A stretch of DNA of 64,000 bases from Cenococcum geophilum 1.58 (lineage: Eukaryota > Ascomycota > Dothideomycetes > Gloniales > Gloniaceae), in assembly GCA_001692895.1 (NCBI GenBank), contig KV748183.1, positions 3,560,287 to 3,624,286 of the forward strand. Reading direction: 5' to 3'. The notes below the pieces were generated by a model that did no database searches, was not told the origin of the DNA, and worked only from the letters and a program-made list of their open reading frames with translations. The stretch's first letter is position 1. Each line of letters begins with the position of its first letter. Shown here piece by piece: positions 1-10,329 of this stretch. The position numbers and the translations under genes are program-made.

Positions 1-420
1 ACTACTTGATTCATCACGTTCCGGTGGACTAATGCATTGTTCAGTTCCATCCTTGTCAAGGTAACTGCTCTGTTCGTTTTCTTGTATTCGACCAGTCCCG
101 CTGGCCTCGTGTTCGCTCTCAAATTCAGGCTCCTCTTCTGCTTGCATTTGTCCAAAACGGGCCTCAGCCATCTTTATTATGACCTTCTCTTTAAATTGAC
201 CGCCAAACATTTGCGCCCTTAGTTTAGCTCTGAGCTCATCTTCTTCCTGCTGACTCAAGAGAGTTTCGGGCTCATTGATCCTCGAAATATTGCCAGCGCC
301 CTTGTCATTCACATCTGTATCACTCGAAATAAGCATATTTCCCCCAGAGTTTGGTGGAATAGACATACTGCACCTCGCATCGGCGCGTGATTTACTGTTC
401 TTTTTGTCGAAAAGACCCAT
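1..420 (-). CDS. Hypothetical protein, N-terminal part, runs off the left edge
   Basis: An open frame of 140 codons starts at the ATG complementary to 418-420 and stays open to base 1, so the gene is cut by the window edge. The protein begins MGLFDKKNSKSR and continues as a hydrophilic, acidic stretch (about residues 65-110) containing EEDELRAKLRAQMFGG and EARFGQMQAEEEPEFE. That composition suggests a charged, possibly helical segment. There is no signal peptide or membrane segment. I do not recognise the family. Support is the uninterrupted frame with no stop in 420 bases, a protein-like composition, and a start followed by a compact N-terminus. An intron further downstream cannot be excluded. 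Confidence 0.6.
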   Translation of the reverse strand, partial: MGLFDKKNSKSRADARCSMSIPPNSGGNMLISSDTDVNDKGAGNISRINEPETLLSQQEEDELRAKLRAQMFGGQFKEKVIIKMAEARFGQMQAEEEPEFESEHEASGTGRIQENEQSSYLDKDGTEQCISPPERDESSS

Positions 421-851
421 TGTGGTTGTTACTGTAGAGTTCTTTGTTCGATATTGAGACACTGTGCGGGTACGTGACTTGTTTGGGAGAATGTTTATGA
501 ATAGAGCAGTTTAAGGATGCAGAAGCAAGATGGAGAAGAGATTGACGCGTGCATATTGATGATTTAAACAGGATATCATATCAGTAAGTGAATAAAGTGT
601 GTAAACGAAATTACTAGATTTCACAATGTCTTTGGCTGCACTTTTGCCCAAGAGGGATTCGGTAAGGTAGTATTCGGGTTCAAGATTCTTAATGAAGTTT
701 GAGAATATCCTCAGTAAATGCATTACCCACCCAAGTTGCAAGATTCTGCCCTCCAACATACTCTATAAATTCGGAGGTATTTTACCTTATGCAGTTGGAA
801 ATGAGCTTTGTTTTGTCACCATCTACCAAAACATCGCTACATGCAACACGC
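421..851. other. Intergenic stretch, no gene seen
   Basis: This lies between the start of the left-edge gene and the stop of aspartokinase. An 82-codon open frame on the - strand (511-759) has no recognisable features and is probably chance. It should hold the promoter of the left-edge gene and the 3' end of the aspartokinase transcript. Confidence 0.5.
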
Positions 852-2685
852 TCATTCTAAAAATGTGAAAAGATTCGTATGCACAATATTGAGAGCACGA
901 TCAGCTTCGCACTCTTCGATAACACATGAGATGTTGATTTCGCTCGCACCTATGACGTATAGCGTTAGATTATCTCTCACCACTGGAGCTTCTAACTCGA
1001 CACAGGAGCAGGTTGAAAAGTGACTGCGAGAGAGAGAAGGGCTTGAAACTTACCTTGCGAGATCATTTCAATGTTTATATTATTCTCTCCGAGCACGGAG
1101 AGGAACTTTCCGCTAATACCGACCATGTTCTTCAACTGCCTTCCCACAAGACTCACAATCGCCATATCTGGGACGAGATCAATCGTTCCGTATTTGCTCA
1201 GGTCAGTGATAGCCCCGCGCAGATCCTCATCTTGGATCATGTATTCGTCTTCACCTCCGCCGCTTAGCATGGCTGACTCCGAATGCAAAGCCATAGACAC
1301 ATGCACTTCAGACGACGAAATCAAATCGACAGAAAGATGCCACTTGCCGAGTACGGAGAAGATGTTCATCAAGAAACCGTGAGCTCGGGTGCGCTTGTTA
1401 CTGTGCACGTTGAGAACCATGATTTTATGCTTGATCGTAACAGCCGTAGGCCGTTTAGGGCGCTGTAACTGCGAAATACCGCTGGAAGAGCGGGTGCGGA
1501 AGAGGCGCGGGTCATGGAGGGGAGCACGAGGGTTGATTTCCTCGATAGCATCCGGGAAGATGATGGTACCGCTATTACGCGGGTTCATGACATTTTTGAT
1601 GCGGATGGGGATGCGGGCACGGATAACCTGCTCCATAGTGAAAGGGTGAATGACCTCTGAGCCGTAGAACGTCAATTCTGCAGCCTCTGAAGGTGTAACA
1701 GAAGGTAATAGACGCGCTGTGGGCACTCTGCGAGGGTCCGCAGTAAAGATGCCGTCGACTTCTTTCCAAACTTGGAGTTCGGATGCTTTGGTACCAATAG
1801 CAACAAGAGCGGCGCAGAGGTCTGTGTAGCCTCGTCCAATGGAGTTCAGTATTCCGCCAGGAACATTGCCAAAGTATCCAGTGATAACAGGAACTTTATC
1901 TCCACATGCACGCACCTCATGGCCAATTACCTCGGCCAAATCCAAATAGAATTGTTCATTCAACCCTTTGTCCGCGACCGGGAACTTAATCACATCCGAA
2001 AGGTCCATGTATTGGGCGTTAACGCCACGGTCTTGCAAGACCGCAGTCATATAGCGACAGCTCAACTTCTCGCCCTTGCTGACAATCTTGTCCTCTGCAC
2101 GGTAGGTGACTTCTTCCAAATGCTGCGCTGACTCCAGTATCTTCGTAAGACTATCACATTCGGCATTAACATTCTCAGTGTACGCTGCAAGGACCTCTTC
2201 CGACTTGATGGCGTCTTTGCCGGCCTGCAAGTGGTCAAGTCGTATAGCCTCGACAATGTCGTCATAATGTCTTGATCCAGCACTTTCAGCCGCTCTCGCG
2301 GCGCGCAGAAGTCTAGATTCCCATACGAAGCCTCACGTCAGCCAGGCGTCCCCTCAACCCTCCTCCGGATATCATAATTAGGTGTGACTCACCGGTTAGT
2401 GGTGCCCTCGAGCTTCGTATTACTACTCCTTGCCGAACACACAACAGCGGCACGATTGCCTTTCAGGCCTGTCCTAATTGTATTCAGCATCCGCTGTTAT
2501 CTGGCGGCATTGGTGGGCGGGCCGCTGGTGACTTACTGCACAATCGCCGCTATATTCTCCGCAAACTTGCCCACACTTGTTCCACCAAATTTGAGCACGA
2601 CCCAACCACCGGGTAGGTTCTTCTCTTCCTGGTGAGCTATCCGCTCGGAGCGAGGAGTGTATCCGTTGGTGAGTGGGGAAGACAT
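852..2685 (-). CDS. HOM3: Aspartokinase (aspartate kinase, EC 2.7.2.4)
   Basis: Catalyses ATP-dependent phosphorylation of L-aspartate, the first committed step toward threonine, methionine and isoleucine in fungi. Four exons read on the - strand: 2685-2537, 2473-2393, 2312-1054 and 949-852. All introns are GT-AG (63, 80 and 104 nt) and every junction keeps the frame, giving 528 residues, close to yeast Hom3. The N-terminal kinase motif VVLKFGGTSVGKF is at about residues 29-41. VCSARS and the GTTNRLLRAA stretch follow across the second junction. Two C-terminal ACT-type regulatory segments are visible: one around LNVHSNKRTRAHGFLMNIF, and one ending GENNINIEMISQGASEINIS, which spans the last intron. 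ACT domains imply feedback control, by threonine in the yeast enzyme. The start MSSPLTNG was chosen because the frame upstream is not protein-like. Confidence 0.95.
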
Positions 2686-3333
2686 TTTGGTTGTTGGTTG
2701 GCAACTGCGCTCAAAGCGTTTCTTGTGACTATATTGTTTAGCGGGGGAAATTTTGGAGGGGAGTGGCAGAATTATTAGGGTCCGCAATCGGTGGGCTATT
2801 TAACAAGGCTAAACGCCTGCACGCCTGCAAGGGTCCATCACGCCATGCCGCCGCCTTCAAGATGTTCACATGCCAAGACCAGGGATATCACCACCAACAA
2901 AAAGAAAAAGAAAAAGAAAAAACTGTTGGACGCCTTCCATACCTTCCATGCCAGACGACAGCCGTCACTTGATTCCTAATACCGCTACATCACATCAAGC
3001 AATTTTTATTTATTCAAACCACGCTATCTGAAGCATTAATTGTTGCAATAAATGGATAGGTCAGGGTATTCCAGGGGTCTGTCTTCAGAAAAACACTAAC
3101 TAAAATAGCTCTCAAGCGCCAGTAAATCGAGAAATCCGCTCTTGCCGCTGATTTGCGCCTCAAAATGCTTTGTAAAGACTAGTTCCACCGTTGACTCCAT
3201 CTTGATCCCGTATTACATACCGAACGCCTTGCATGGCGTTGACCGATCCCAGCCAGCCCGACCATTTTCCAGAATGCTGCCCAATACGCCATTGCTTCGT
3301 GTTTCAATGCACGAGTGAGCAATACGACTATTC
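2686..3333. promoter_or_regulatory. Upstream region of aspartokinase, with an A-rich microsatellite
   Basis: Lies between the aspartokinase start and the Bur1-like stop, so it should hold the aspartokinase promoter and the kinase 3' UTR. An (AAAAAG)n-like purine tract occupies 2899-2922. I saw no perfect TGACTCA Gcn4/CpcA-type site here. The open frames in this stretch look like chance. Confidence 0.4.
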
Positions 3334-5142
3334 TCACCGTCTGTACAAGTCGCGCTCGCGCTCTCGTTCCCGTTCGCGCGTCCTATCCCGATGGTCAGGA
3401 CTCCGCGTCCGGCTTCTAGTGCTCCTTCGATCCCGACCGAAGTCGCGCCGATCGGCTGCTCTATAATCTCTTCCACGGCCGTCTCTCGAAGGCGGTCTTC
3501 GCTCTTTGGAATGGCCTTCTGGGGAATGACCAGAGTCTCGTGAGCCGCGTCGGCCCTCTCGTGGGGGACGCTCATCGCTTTCTCTTGAACGCCGGTCATC
3601 TCGTGCTCTCGCTGCGTTGTTATCTGAATAACTAGGAATGTAAGTATCGATCCTGTTTCCGCCACCGGCACCACCGCCTCCACTGCGATAAGATGGAGGT
3701 TCAACAACCCCGCCCCGATACTGTGGAGGGGGGTGCGGAAGCTGATGTCTGCCTTCTGGAGGAGGGGGCGGTAAACCGTGTCGGGCGGGACCCGGGGGTC
3801 CTTCACCGTAAGGTAGCCCACCGGGTCTTGGTTGATGTCGAGGCGGGGGAGGCGGAGGTGGCCGATGATCGTACGGCCCTCGCCCGCCGTAACCACCTCG
3901 GGCACCCGGCGGGCCTACTCCAGGGGGTCCTCGGTCTTGTGGCCAGCCGCCTCGAGGCGGTCTATCACCATTCATCCACGGACCGCCATTTGGAGGAGGT
4001 CCTGAGCCGGTCCATTCTCCGTTTGGACCCATTCCTACGGTGCCACCAGCAGGGGCTGGAGGTAAGGCTGCTTTCTGACCTCGTGCGTTTCGGCGATCTA
4101 GCTCGTGGGAGTCCTGGAAAGTAGGGATATCTTCTTCCCTCATGGGTTTCGGATCAAGTTTAAAGTAAGAATGCTCAATGGCATCGATTGCATTGATTCG
4201 TTTTCGCCAGTCAAGCTTCAGAAGTTCGCTGAGTAGAGAGATGGCAGCGGAGCCTTGCTCCCTGAAAACCTGTGGAAGATTTCCAACTCGGTGTGGAAAT
4301 GCCTTCACTCCATCGCACCCAGGAAGCTGGCTCCAGCCGGGCATATTGTCATCGTTTGGAGACCCGACCAGGTCGAAGATAATCTGAGCTTGATTAAGGT
4401 CACTTTGGCCTGCGAGGATTGGCTTCCTTTTAAACATTTCTCCAAAGACACATCCAGCGCCCCACATATCGATTGCCGTTGTATAGCGCCTGAGCTGTAG
4501 AAGCAACTCTGGAGGGCGATACCACCTCGTTACAACCAATGTAGTGTAGTCCCGCTTTGCCTCTCCGCCTCCTTTTCCTCGCTGTGGTACCGGCTCATCG
4601 TAATGTCGAGCTAGACCGAAGTCCGCGATCTGAAGCCGGCCTCTGTTGTTGATGAGAAGGTTTGCGGCTTTCATATCTCGATGCAGGATATGATTGTCAT
4701 GTAGATATCTAAGGCCTTTCAACAACTGTAACATATAGCACTTGATTTGCGGTTCTGAGAAGTGGACGTCTGGATTGTCAAGTAAACCAGAGAGATCGTG
4801 ATCCATGTATGGAGTAACCATGTAGAGAATTGCTCGTTTCCTCCCTTCACCCTTGACTCTCTCGACAGCCATCTCTTCCAGCTTCAACACATTGTCGTGA
4901 CAGAGCATCTTGAGGAGCTTGATTTCGCGGAGAGCTGTAATAGGAAACCCATCCTTTTCATTATGCATTAGAATCTTCTTCAGCGCAACGATTGCGCCTG
5001 TCCGTATCTGTCGAGCTTTGTGGACCTCTCCAAATGTACCCTCACCAAGCTTGCCCATTATCTCATATTCGCCGATTTTCGAGCATCCATGGAATTTGCG
5101 CGTGATCCCCTTCACCGGAGCCGCCGCCGGAGATTGTGCCAT
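3334..5142 (-). CDS. BUR1: Bur1/CDK9-type cyclin-dependent kinase with RS-rich tail
   Basis: Single-exon frame of 602 residues. The kinase domain begins at about residue 25 with [18 protein letters not shown] (glycine loop). It then shows VALKK (ATP-binding lysine), the PITALRE helix typical of CDK9/Bur1, [10 protein letters not shown] (catalytic loop), DFGLAR and the activation segment ending [13 protein letters not shown]. Residues from about 340 form a Gly/Pro-rich linker followed by a tail rich in RS, RD and RE dipeptides ending [14 protein letters not shown]. Bur1/CDK9 kinases pair with a cyclin T-type partner and phosphorylate the RNA polymerase II CTD linker and Spt5 during elongation. 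That role is inferred from the family. The alternative Ctk1/CDK12 is less likely because [14 protein letters not shown] and the PITALRE motif fit Bur1. It is divergent from the complex I subunit gene, starts 472 bp apart. Confidence 0.9.
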   Translation of the reverse strand: MAQSPAAAPVKGITRKFHGCSKIGEYEIMGKLGEGTFGEVHKARQIRTGAIVALKKILMHNEKDGFPITALREIKLLKMLCHDNVLKLEEMAVERVKGEGRKRAILYMVTPYMDHDLSGLLDNPDVHFSEPQIKCYMLQLLKGLRYLHDNHILHRDMKAANLLINNRGRLQIADFGLARHYDEPVPQRGKGGGEAKRDYTTLVVTRWYRPPELLLQLRRYTTAIDMWGAGCVFGEMFKRKPILAGQSDLNQAQIIFDLVGSPNDDNMPGWSQLPGCDGVKAFPHRVGNLPQVFREQGSAAISLLSELLKLDWRKRINAIDAIEHSYFKLDPKPMREEDIPTFQDSHELDRRNARGQKAALPPAPAGGTVGMGPNGEWTGSGPPPNGGPWMNGDRPPRGGWPQDRGPPGVGPPGARGGYGGRGPYDHRPPPPPPPRHQPRPGGLPYGEGPPGPARHGLPPPPPEGRHQLPHPPPQYRGGVVEPPSYRSGGGGAGGGNRIDTYIPSYSDNNAARARDDRRSRESDERPPREGRRGSRDSGHSPEGHSKERRPPSRDGRGRDYRAADRRDFGRDRRSTRSRTRSPDHRDRTRERERERERDLYRR

Positions 5143-5614
5143 CTTGTTTGATAGGTATATCGAGTGTTGCGACGAAATTAGAAGCCGAAAAGCGCCCGCG
5201 TCTTAAGGCTTTGATGATTTAGTCGCAGAATGGCCGTTGAGGAGGCTATGTTGGAACATACGGGAAGGCTGAGGAGGAGCAGGTATAGGAAGATGGAGGA
5301 GGCTGGGCGCTGCCATAGGTAGAAGGGTTTTACAATAGTGCTGGGACGTTCATGGTGCGGCAAACAATACGTTCACTTCCGCCCTAGGAGCGCGATTGAG
5401 CCGGATAGCCTGGCTCGCCAAGATATCGCTAAGCTCTTTTAGGCTTGACCCTTGCGATCTGACCGAACGACGAGCGAGCAGTTTCATCGGCGCCCATCGA
5501 AACACACCGTCTTGGAGCAATTGGCCTGTACAAACAGTCAGTAGAGATGATACCTCAATTAGGATTATTACATAGCCTTACTGACAACTTGCAGAGCTCA
5601 AATCCCAAGATACC
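5143..5614. promoter_or_regulatory. Divergent intergenic region, Bur1-like / NDUFB2-like
   Basis: A 472-bp region between two divergently oriented starts, so it probably holds both promoters. No specific binding site could be assigned. A 61-codon minus-strand frame inside it (5178-5363) is hydrophobic but has no other support. Confidence 0.4.
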
Positions 5615-5828
5615 ATGGCTGGCAACGGCAAACATCCAATCCACATCCACCCTGTTCGTCCCCTCTACCGGTTTGCTGCTACAGGCCTAGGCGCAAGCAT
5701 GTGGTTCTTCGTACGTTGCGGACCTTGAGTAGAAATAGGACTGCCATTGACGATATCTTCAGTTGATGTACCGCGCGAAGAAAGACGGGCCAGCGCTTTT
5801 CGGTTGGAAACATCCTTGGGATCATTGA
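5615..5828 (+). CDS. Complex I subunit, NDUFB2-like (small accessory subunit)
   Basis: Two exons, 5615-5710 and 5763-5828, joined across a GTACGT...CAG intron of 52 nt in phase 0, giving a 53-residue protein. The sequence contains HPIHIHPVRPLYRF, then a hydrophobic segment GLGASMWFF that continues after the junction as LMYRAKKDGPALFGWKHPWDH. The pattern IHP-x-YR, a short membrane segment with MWFW/MWFF, then LG-x-PYPDP or GWKHPWD is that of NDUFB2 (AGGG subunit) of mitochondrial NADH:ubiquinone oxidoreductase. The role would be as a single-span accessory subunit of the inner-membrane arm, and it is inferred from the family. The gene is so short that open-frame scans miss it. Uncertainty lies in the exact family name, since the alignment was made by eye. 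Confidence 0.72.
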
Positions 5829-6339
5829 GAATTGGGGAGAGCGAAGAGTGTATAATGGAGGAATATACGAACGGGTCTAAGAAGAGGGCATTGTAAATAT
5901 TCAAGGAACGGCTCTGAGATCACAATTGTCAGGTTAGGGATCCTACTCTAACAACGGGATGTGGTAGATAACCATTGTCGAGCAATTTGTCGAGGTAGCC
6001 GCCATTCTGCGAGAATATAAGCATGAGCAACGTCCTTTAAGAAAATTCATTACCGTAGGCAGAGTTCATTTTAAGAAAACGTTATGAGATCGAGTTCAAG
6101 GAATGATTAAAGGTGCCCGGTAGAGGCATACATAGATACGACGAAACCGCTCCACCAAAAGCACATCGTGCCATTAGAGTTTCAGAAAATTCCCCATTCC
6201 GTATAGGTCCCATTCAGAAGAGTCCATCTATGAAAGGTTCAGAGAATGGCTTAATTATGATCTACCCATAAAATATCTTTTTACAACGCTCACGTTCTCT
6301 CTGAATTATCACTGCCGGATTTCCGAAAAGCACCAATTC
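5829..6339. other. Intergenic stretch, nothing recognised
   Basis: Lies between the NDUFB2-like stop and the 3' limit of the first decayed paralogue. No open frame, RNA gene or repeat could be supported here. Confidence 0.4.
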
Positions 6340-7663
6340 TTCCTGTCAAACAAGGTGTTCTGGTTGTAGAAATTCTTGACCATTCCACTGGGAAACCTTC
6401 AACCACTTGATAGCGCGCTAGACAGTTCGGATTCGGGACGAATTGAACCCATTGGAAACGATCAAGGCAGGGCCCGACTTCCTACTAATCATGAGAGCAG
6501 CTTCGACCCCTGTGTTCAATTCCGCATAGAGTTCCTTCAAATCTTCCTCGACGCTCTTTTGGACGCACAAAAGTTGTCGAACACGTTATAAGAGTTATCT
6601 CCTCATAAAATCCAGCATTAAATCTTCCAGACTGATTTGTGCGGTTACGTTCGAGTCGAATCATCCGGAGCAAATTCATCAAGAGGTGCTTATAAACTAC
6701 CAGTATCTTCCCGTCGAGTAAATCATATCGACGATCTAGTTGGCTTACTGATATTTCTATACACTCCCAGTTTGGAATGGCACCCTCACTGAATGCAATA
6801 TCTTTAGGGACCACTTCCCCGCGACAGGATGGGCAAGTTCTATTCCCCTAACGTTCACCTGGCATGAACCATTTATTGGCACATTCCAGCCTTGAGTTTC
6901 CCATAGCAAGGCATCTTCAATAGAATATAGCTTGCTGAAAATGCTTCCTCACATAGGCACGTTCAGCCATCTTGTTCGTCGGGAAGACATTTCACAGGAG
7001 CAAACACCAGTATCAGGTCCTCTGGAATCTTTATCTTGTGCCATGGTACCAGAACATTTGCAATTCCGGCTAGACGAAGCTGCCTCTGCACGGCATGGAA
7101 GGCCCGGCCGTTTGCACACTGCTCCGCTACCAAACTGCTCTGCCAGATGTGGGACATTCCTTCATTCCAGGGTAAACAGCCAGCCAGTTTTTTAACAAGC
7201 AGGTGCGGCCGATACCCCCATGTGCCTGATTAAGTTCACCTGCCCCAGCACCACTGACGGAGTGCAACGTAGTGCTCCGTTGAATATGAACAAACATTTT
7301 ACCATTGAATTGATAAATCGTCACCTTCAATTCGGTTAATCCAAGATATTGACTGACTCTCTCCATCACATCGCCCAGAGTCTCACCCGGTGGCGGAGGA
7401 GGGATATATTCGGCCTGTGCATAAATAATTGGAATTGGTGAAATCATAAAATACTCAGAATTGCAAGCGTCTTGTGGAACTGACCCAGGATCGAGCCGCT
7501 CTTCTAGGTTGATCACTCCTATCGTACTCCTAGTGTTCGGAGGTATATGTTTCTTCTCAATATCATATTCGTAGAGGTAGCAAGTGTAGTGATGCGTTTT
7601 GCGTCTACTACCTTCACTCTGTAATTTTTTTCGGGGGTACCCTGATTTAAGCATCAATGCCAT
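6340..7663 (-). pseudogene. Decayed gene of unknown family, copy 1 of an inverted pair
   Basis: The coding trace is carried by successive frames reading leftward: 7663-7127 (178 codons, from MALMLKSGYPRKK), about 7157-6963 (with GRAFHAVQRQLRLAG), 6814-6600 (with PNWECIEISVSQLDRRYDLL and NQSGRFNAGF), and a shifted frame to about 6340 (with EDLKELYAELNTGVEAAL and AIKWLKVSQWNGQEFL). Each block has a counterpart in the same order in the + strand copy at 8293-9488, which shows they once formed one reading frame. Frame breaks near 7140, 6900 and 6590 are not explained by plausible introns. I do not recognise the family and see no catalytic motif. It could still be a multi-intron gene with poor splice sites, but conserved order with shifting frames fits decay better. 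Confidence 0.6.
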
Positions 7664-8292
7664 GGGGCGATCTGGTGTTGCGACCGTCGCCTACGGCCTG
7701 AGACCTAGTACTGTTTCTTTCGGGGAAAAGAAAGAAAGATATTCTGTTGGCGTTCTAGGCCATGGTTTCTGATCGAGGGCTTGTGAGAGAATAATTGTTT
7801 CTTGTGATGGTCCTTGAAAGCGGTATGTCCGAGGTCGTGTGTTAAAAAAGATTTCACAGGGATGTAGCAGTAGATAAAATGGTAGTGAGATTATTTTGTC
7901 TCGTTATGATATATCTCCCTTCCCCGGCGTGAATTCCGTATGCCACCAAATCGTTGCTTGCAGTGAATGCATTGTATAGATACTTTAGAGAATTATAGTG
8001 AATGAGGCCATGCTCATATAAAGAGAGATGTTATTCACATGGAAAGATAATTTCATAGAGCCTAGATAAAAATAGCGAGCTTAGAAGTAAATCTAATATT
8101 TCGGTAGCAGCATCAGCGAGAGTTTTCTGCAATATCTTGTAAAGGTGCTTCATCTAAGATCTCTCCCACCTCAATACTACACTAAAAACTGTTTAATGAA
8201 CTTCGAGCTACGACCAGTAGGTCATTGGCTCTTCTTCGAAAATACTACGCGTGATCTTCAACATATAAACTAACCTCAACCTTTCAATAGAA
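7664..8292. other. Spacer between the two head-to-head decayed paralogues
   Basis: AT-rich spacer of about 630 bp between the starts of the two copies. If the pair arose by inverted duplication, this would be the divergent promoter region. I found no clear inverted repeat across it by eye and no supported open frame. Confidence 0.35.
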
Positions 8293-9488
8293 ATGCTTCC
8301 AACTTCAGATTCTAGTACCATGCGAACTCGACGAAGGTCGTTGTCGACACAATTCTGTGCTGGTGGCAATAGATGTCGGCCACACCACTATTTCCAGTAA
8401 TATATTCGGTCTCTGAGTTGATTCCTGAAGGACTTGGAATTACCACGATTACCCTGCCCGTCACTAACGCAGCCAATCGTCTTGACCCAAGACCCCTTCC
8501 ACAGGATCCTAACACCACGCAAATTTTCACAATTTCTTCATCAGCTGAGCCTCCCTCACTTTACCAACCCTTCGTCCCAGCAACGAAAGTTTGGGCAATG
8601 CACTAGGCCGGATCAGCTGCTATATTAGCGGTACAGCTCCAAAGATGGCGCTATATCAACACAATGGGGCGGGAATCGTGCACATTGGCCGAGAGGCCCA
8701 GATTCGTCAGGATCATACACATCTGGAGGAGGCCCAATACATTTTCACTTTGTCTGAATGGATGGGATTGCATCCTGCCTAGGCGTGCCACTGCCGGGCA
8801 GTGCGAATGGGTCTGGTGGCACAATCTCACGGATTTTTTGAATCATTCGAATTATCGGGCATTCCACAGTGTGCAGAGACAACTGAGGATATTGGGACGC
8901 CCTGAGGAGAAGATCCTGTGGCGTAATCTTCCCATCACCATTTGGACAAAAACTGTACCTGACTCAGTTCTGGATGACGAAAGTTTGCCGTATTGGGAGA
9001 GAATGGAATTGTCGGTCACTCAGCTCGATCGCAATGAAGCTCTCTTGGGAATAAAAGGTTGTTACAGCACTGTGCAGTTTGTCAAGGACGCTCTCCTGCA
9101 CAACATAAAATGAACGGTGAGCCTTGCTAGGCAGCGGCAAAATCAGTCTCGTCAATTCAACCCAGACTGGTTCTCGGAGACCGAAATCATGCTTGAAGCT
9201 TTCGAGAGGCACTGTCCTATGATGCAAGACGGAATTGTTAGAAATTGGACACTCTTCAATGAATTAGTAAAAGTAAGTAATGAGGCTCTCGTAAGAAATG
9301 CTGGAACAAAGAGCTTTGCGGTTTCCGATGGTTGGTATCCATTCCGAGAACAGGTAATCGTGAGAGCTATTAAGTGGCTAGAGACACGGAGGACATATTT
9401 AAGGACTTGGGACGGGAAGGAGTTTTTGAGGGCAACAAAACACTTCCCCAGTGACCTTTCGGTCGCGGGGATTGATGGTCCTGAATAA
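8293..9488 (+). pseudogene. Decayed gene of unknown family, copy 2 of an inverted pair
   Basis: Coding trace in order: an ATG at 8293 opening about 30 codons (with RCRPHHYFQ); a frame from 8373 (with NAANRLDPRPLPQD); a third frame from about 8570 (with LGNALGRISCYI and ALYQHNGAGIVHIG); then a frame from about 8785 (with WWHNLTDFL, AFHSVQRQLRILG and PYWERMELSVTQLDR). That frame meets a TGA at 9111-9113 and then continues with RQNQSRQFNPDWFSE and IKWLETRRTYLRTW to the stop at 9488. The blocks match copy 1 (for example RLDPGSVPQD, AFHAVQRQLRLAG and CIEISVSQLDR). At least three frame shifts plus one nonsense codon suggest a pseudogene. The last 120 codons are intact. Function unknown. Confidence 0.6.
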
Positions 9489-10329
9489 TTTACAGTGAGC
9501 ATCTATCATAGGTTAAGCTTGGGGACAGTGCTTCCCAGTCTGTTCTGCTGTTGTTCTCTTCTAGATCGAAAAGTCTCCTTGGCCCCTCTGCAAAACGCTA
9601 TCTACAGTACCCTGGTACGCTTTTTGTAGCTAGTTAATTCGGGGGTGTAACTTAATCTCAACTTCTATTCTAGTACGTCTAGCTATCTTTCCCTTGCCAC
9701 GATAGTGAACTGTCTTCTCGATGCGCTACCTCTAAAGATGTTCATGATTTAAACATGAATCTGCGCCAGTTATAGTGGCTATCTTTCTGTAATTCGTCAG
9801 GGAGCCACCCTCTCGTTTCTACTAGAATCTCCTCATGAACACTTCTGTAAATACGCTTCTAGATAACTTTGATTGCGCGTCTAAGTTACTGTCATTGAAT
9901 GATATAAAGACTCACTTAACATAATAGACCGCTTTAGAACTTGGTACTCGTTTTTAAACTACAGCCACCAGATGCTACGCTTTAAACTTGCCACACAGCC
10001 TGTCCCGTGTTGCGAAACAAATTTCGTAGCCAGACTCAGAAACGTGGAATTTTTTTTAAAAAATAGATACCCTCCGTTTCCCATAATAAAGCGCGTGAGA
10101 TAAAGAGTTCCGCTTAATAATAATACAAACTCTATCATACAATGATGACTTCTCCTGCCACGCAAGCAGTCTAGTCACCGTCTCACCAGAAGAGAAGAGT
10201 GAAAGGAAAAACCAGTATCGATAACGGAACTATCGAAAGGGTATTGTCCAGTCCAATCCATAACCGTACGCCTAGAAAGCAGTAGCACCCCAACTCTGTC
10301 TCATCCTCCCCGCGATTTTCCTAATAGCC
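9489..10329. other. Intergenic stretch, nothing recognised
   Basis: About 840 bp between the decayed paralogue and the MINDY stop codon. Short open frames here have no family features. No repeat or RNA gene is evident. Confidence 0.4.

Noticed and set aside
7127-7663. Treating the 178-codon frame as a complete independent gene
   Set aside because: The + strand copy shows that the homologous protein continues well beyond this stop, so it is one block of a longer decayed gene.
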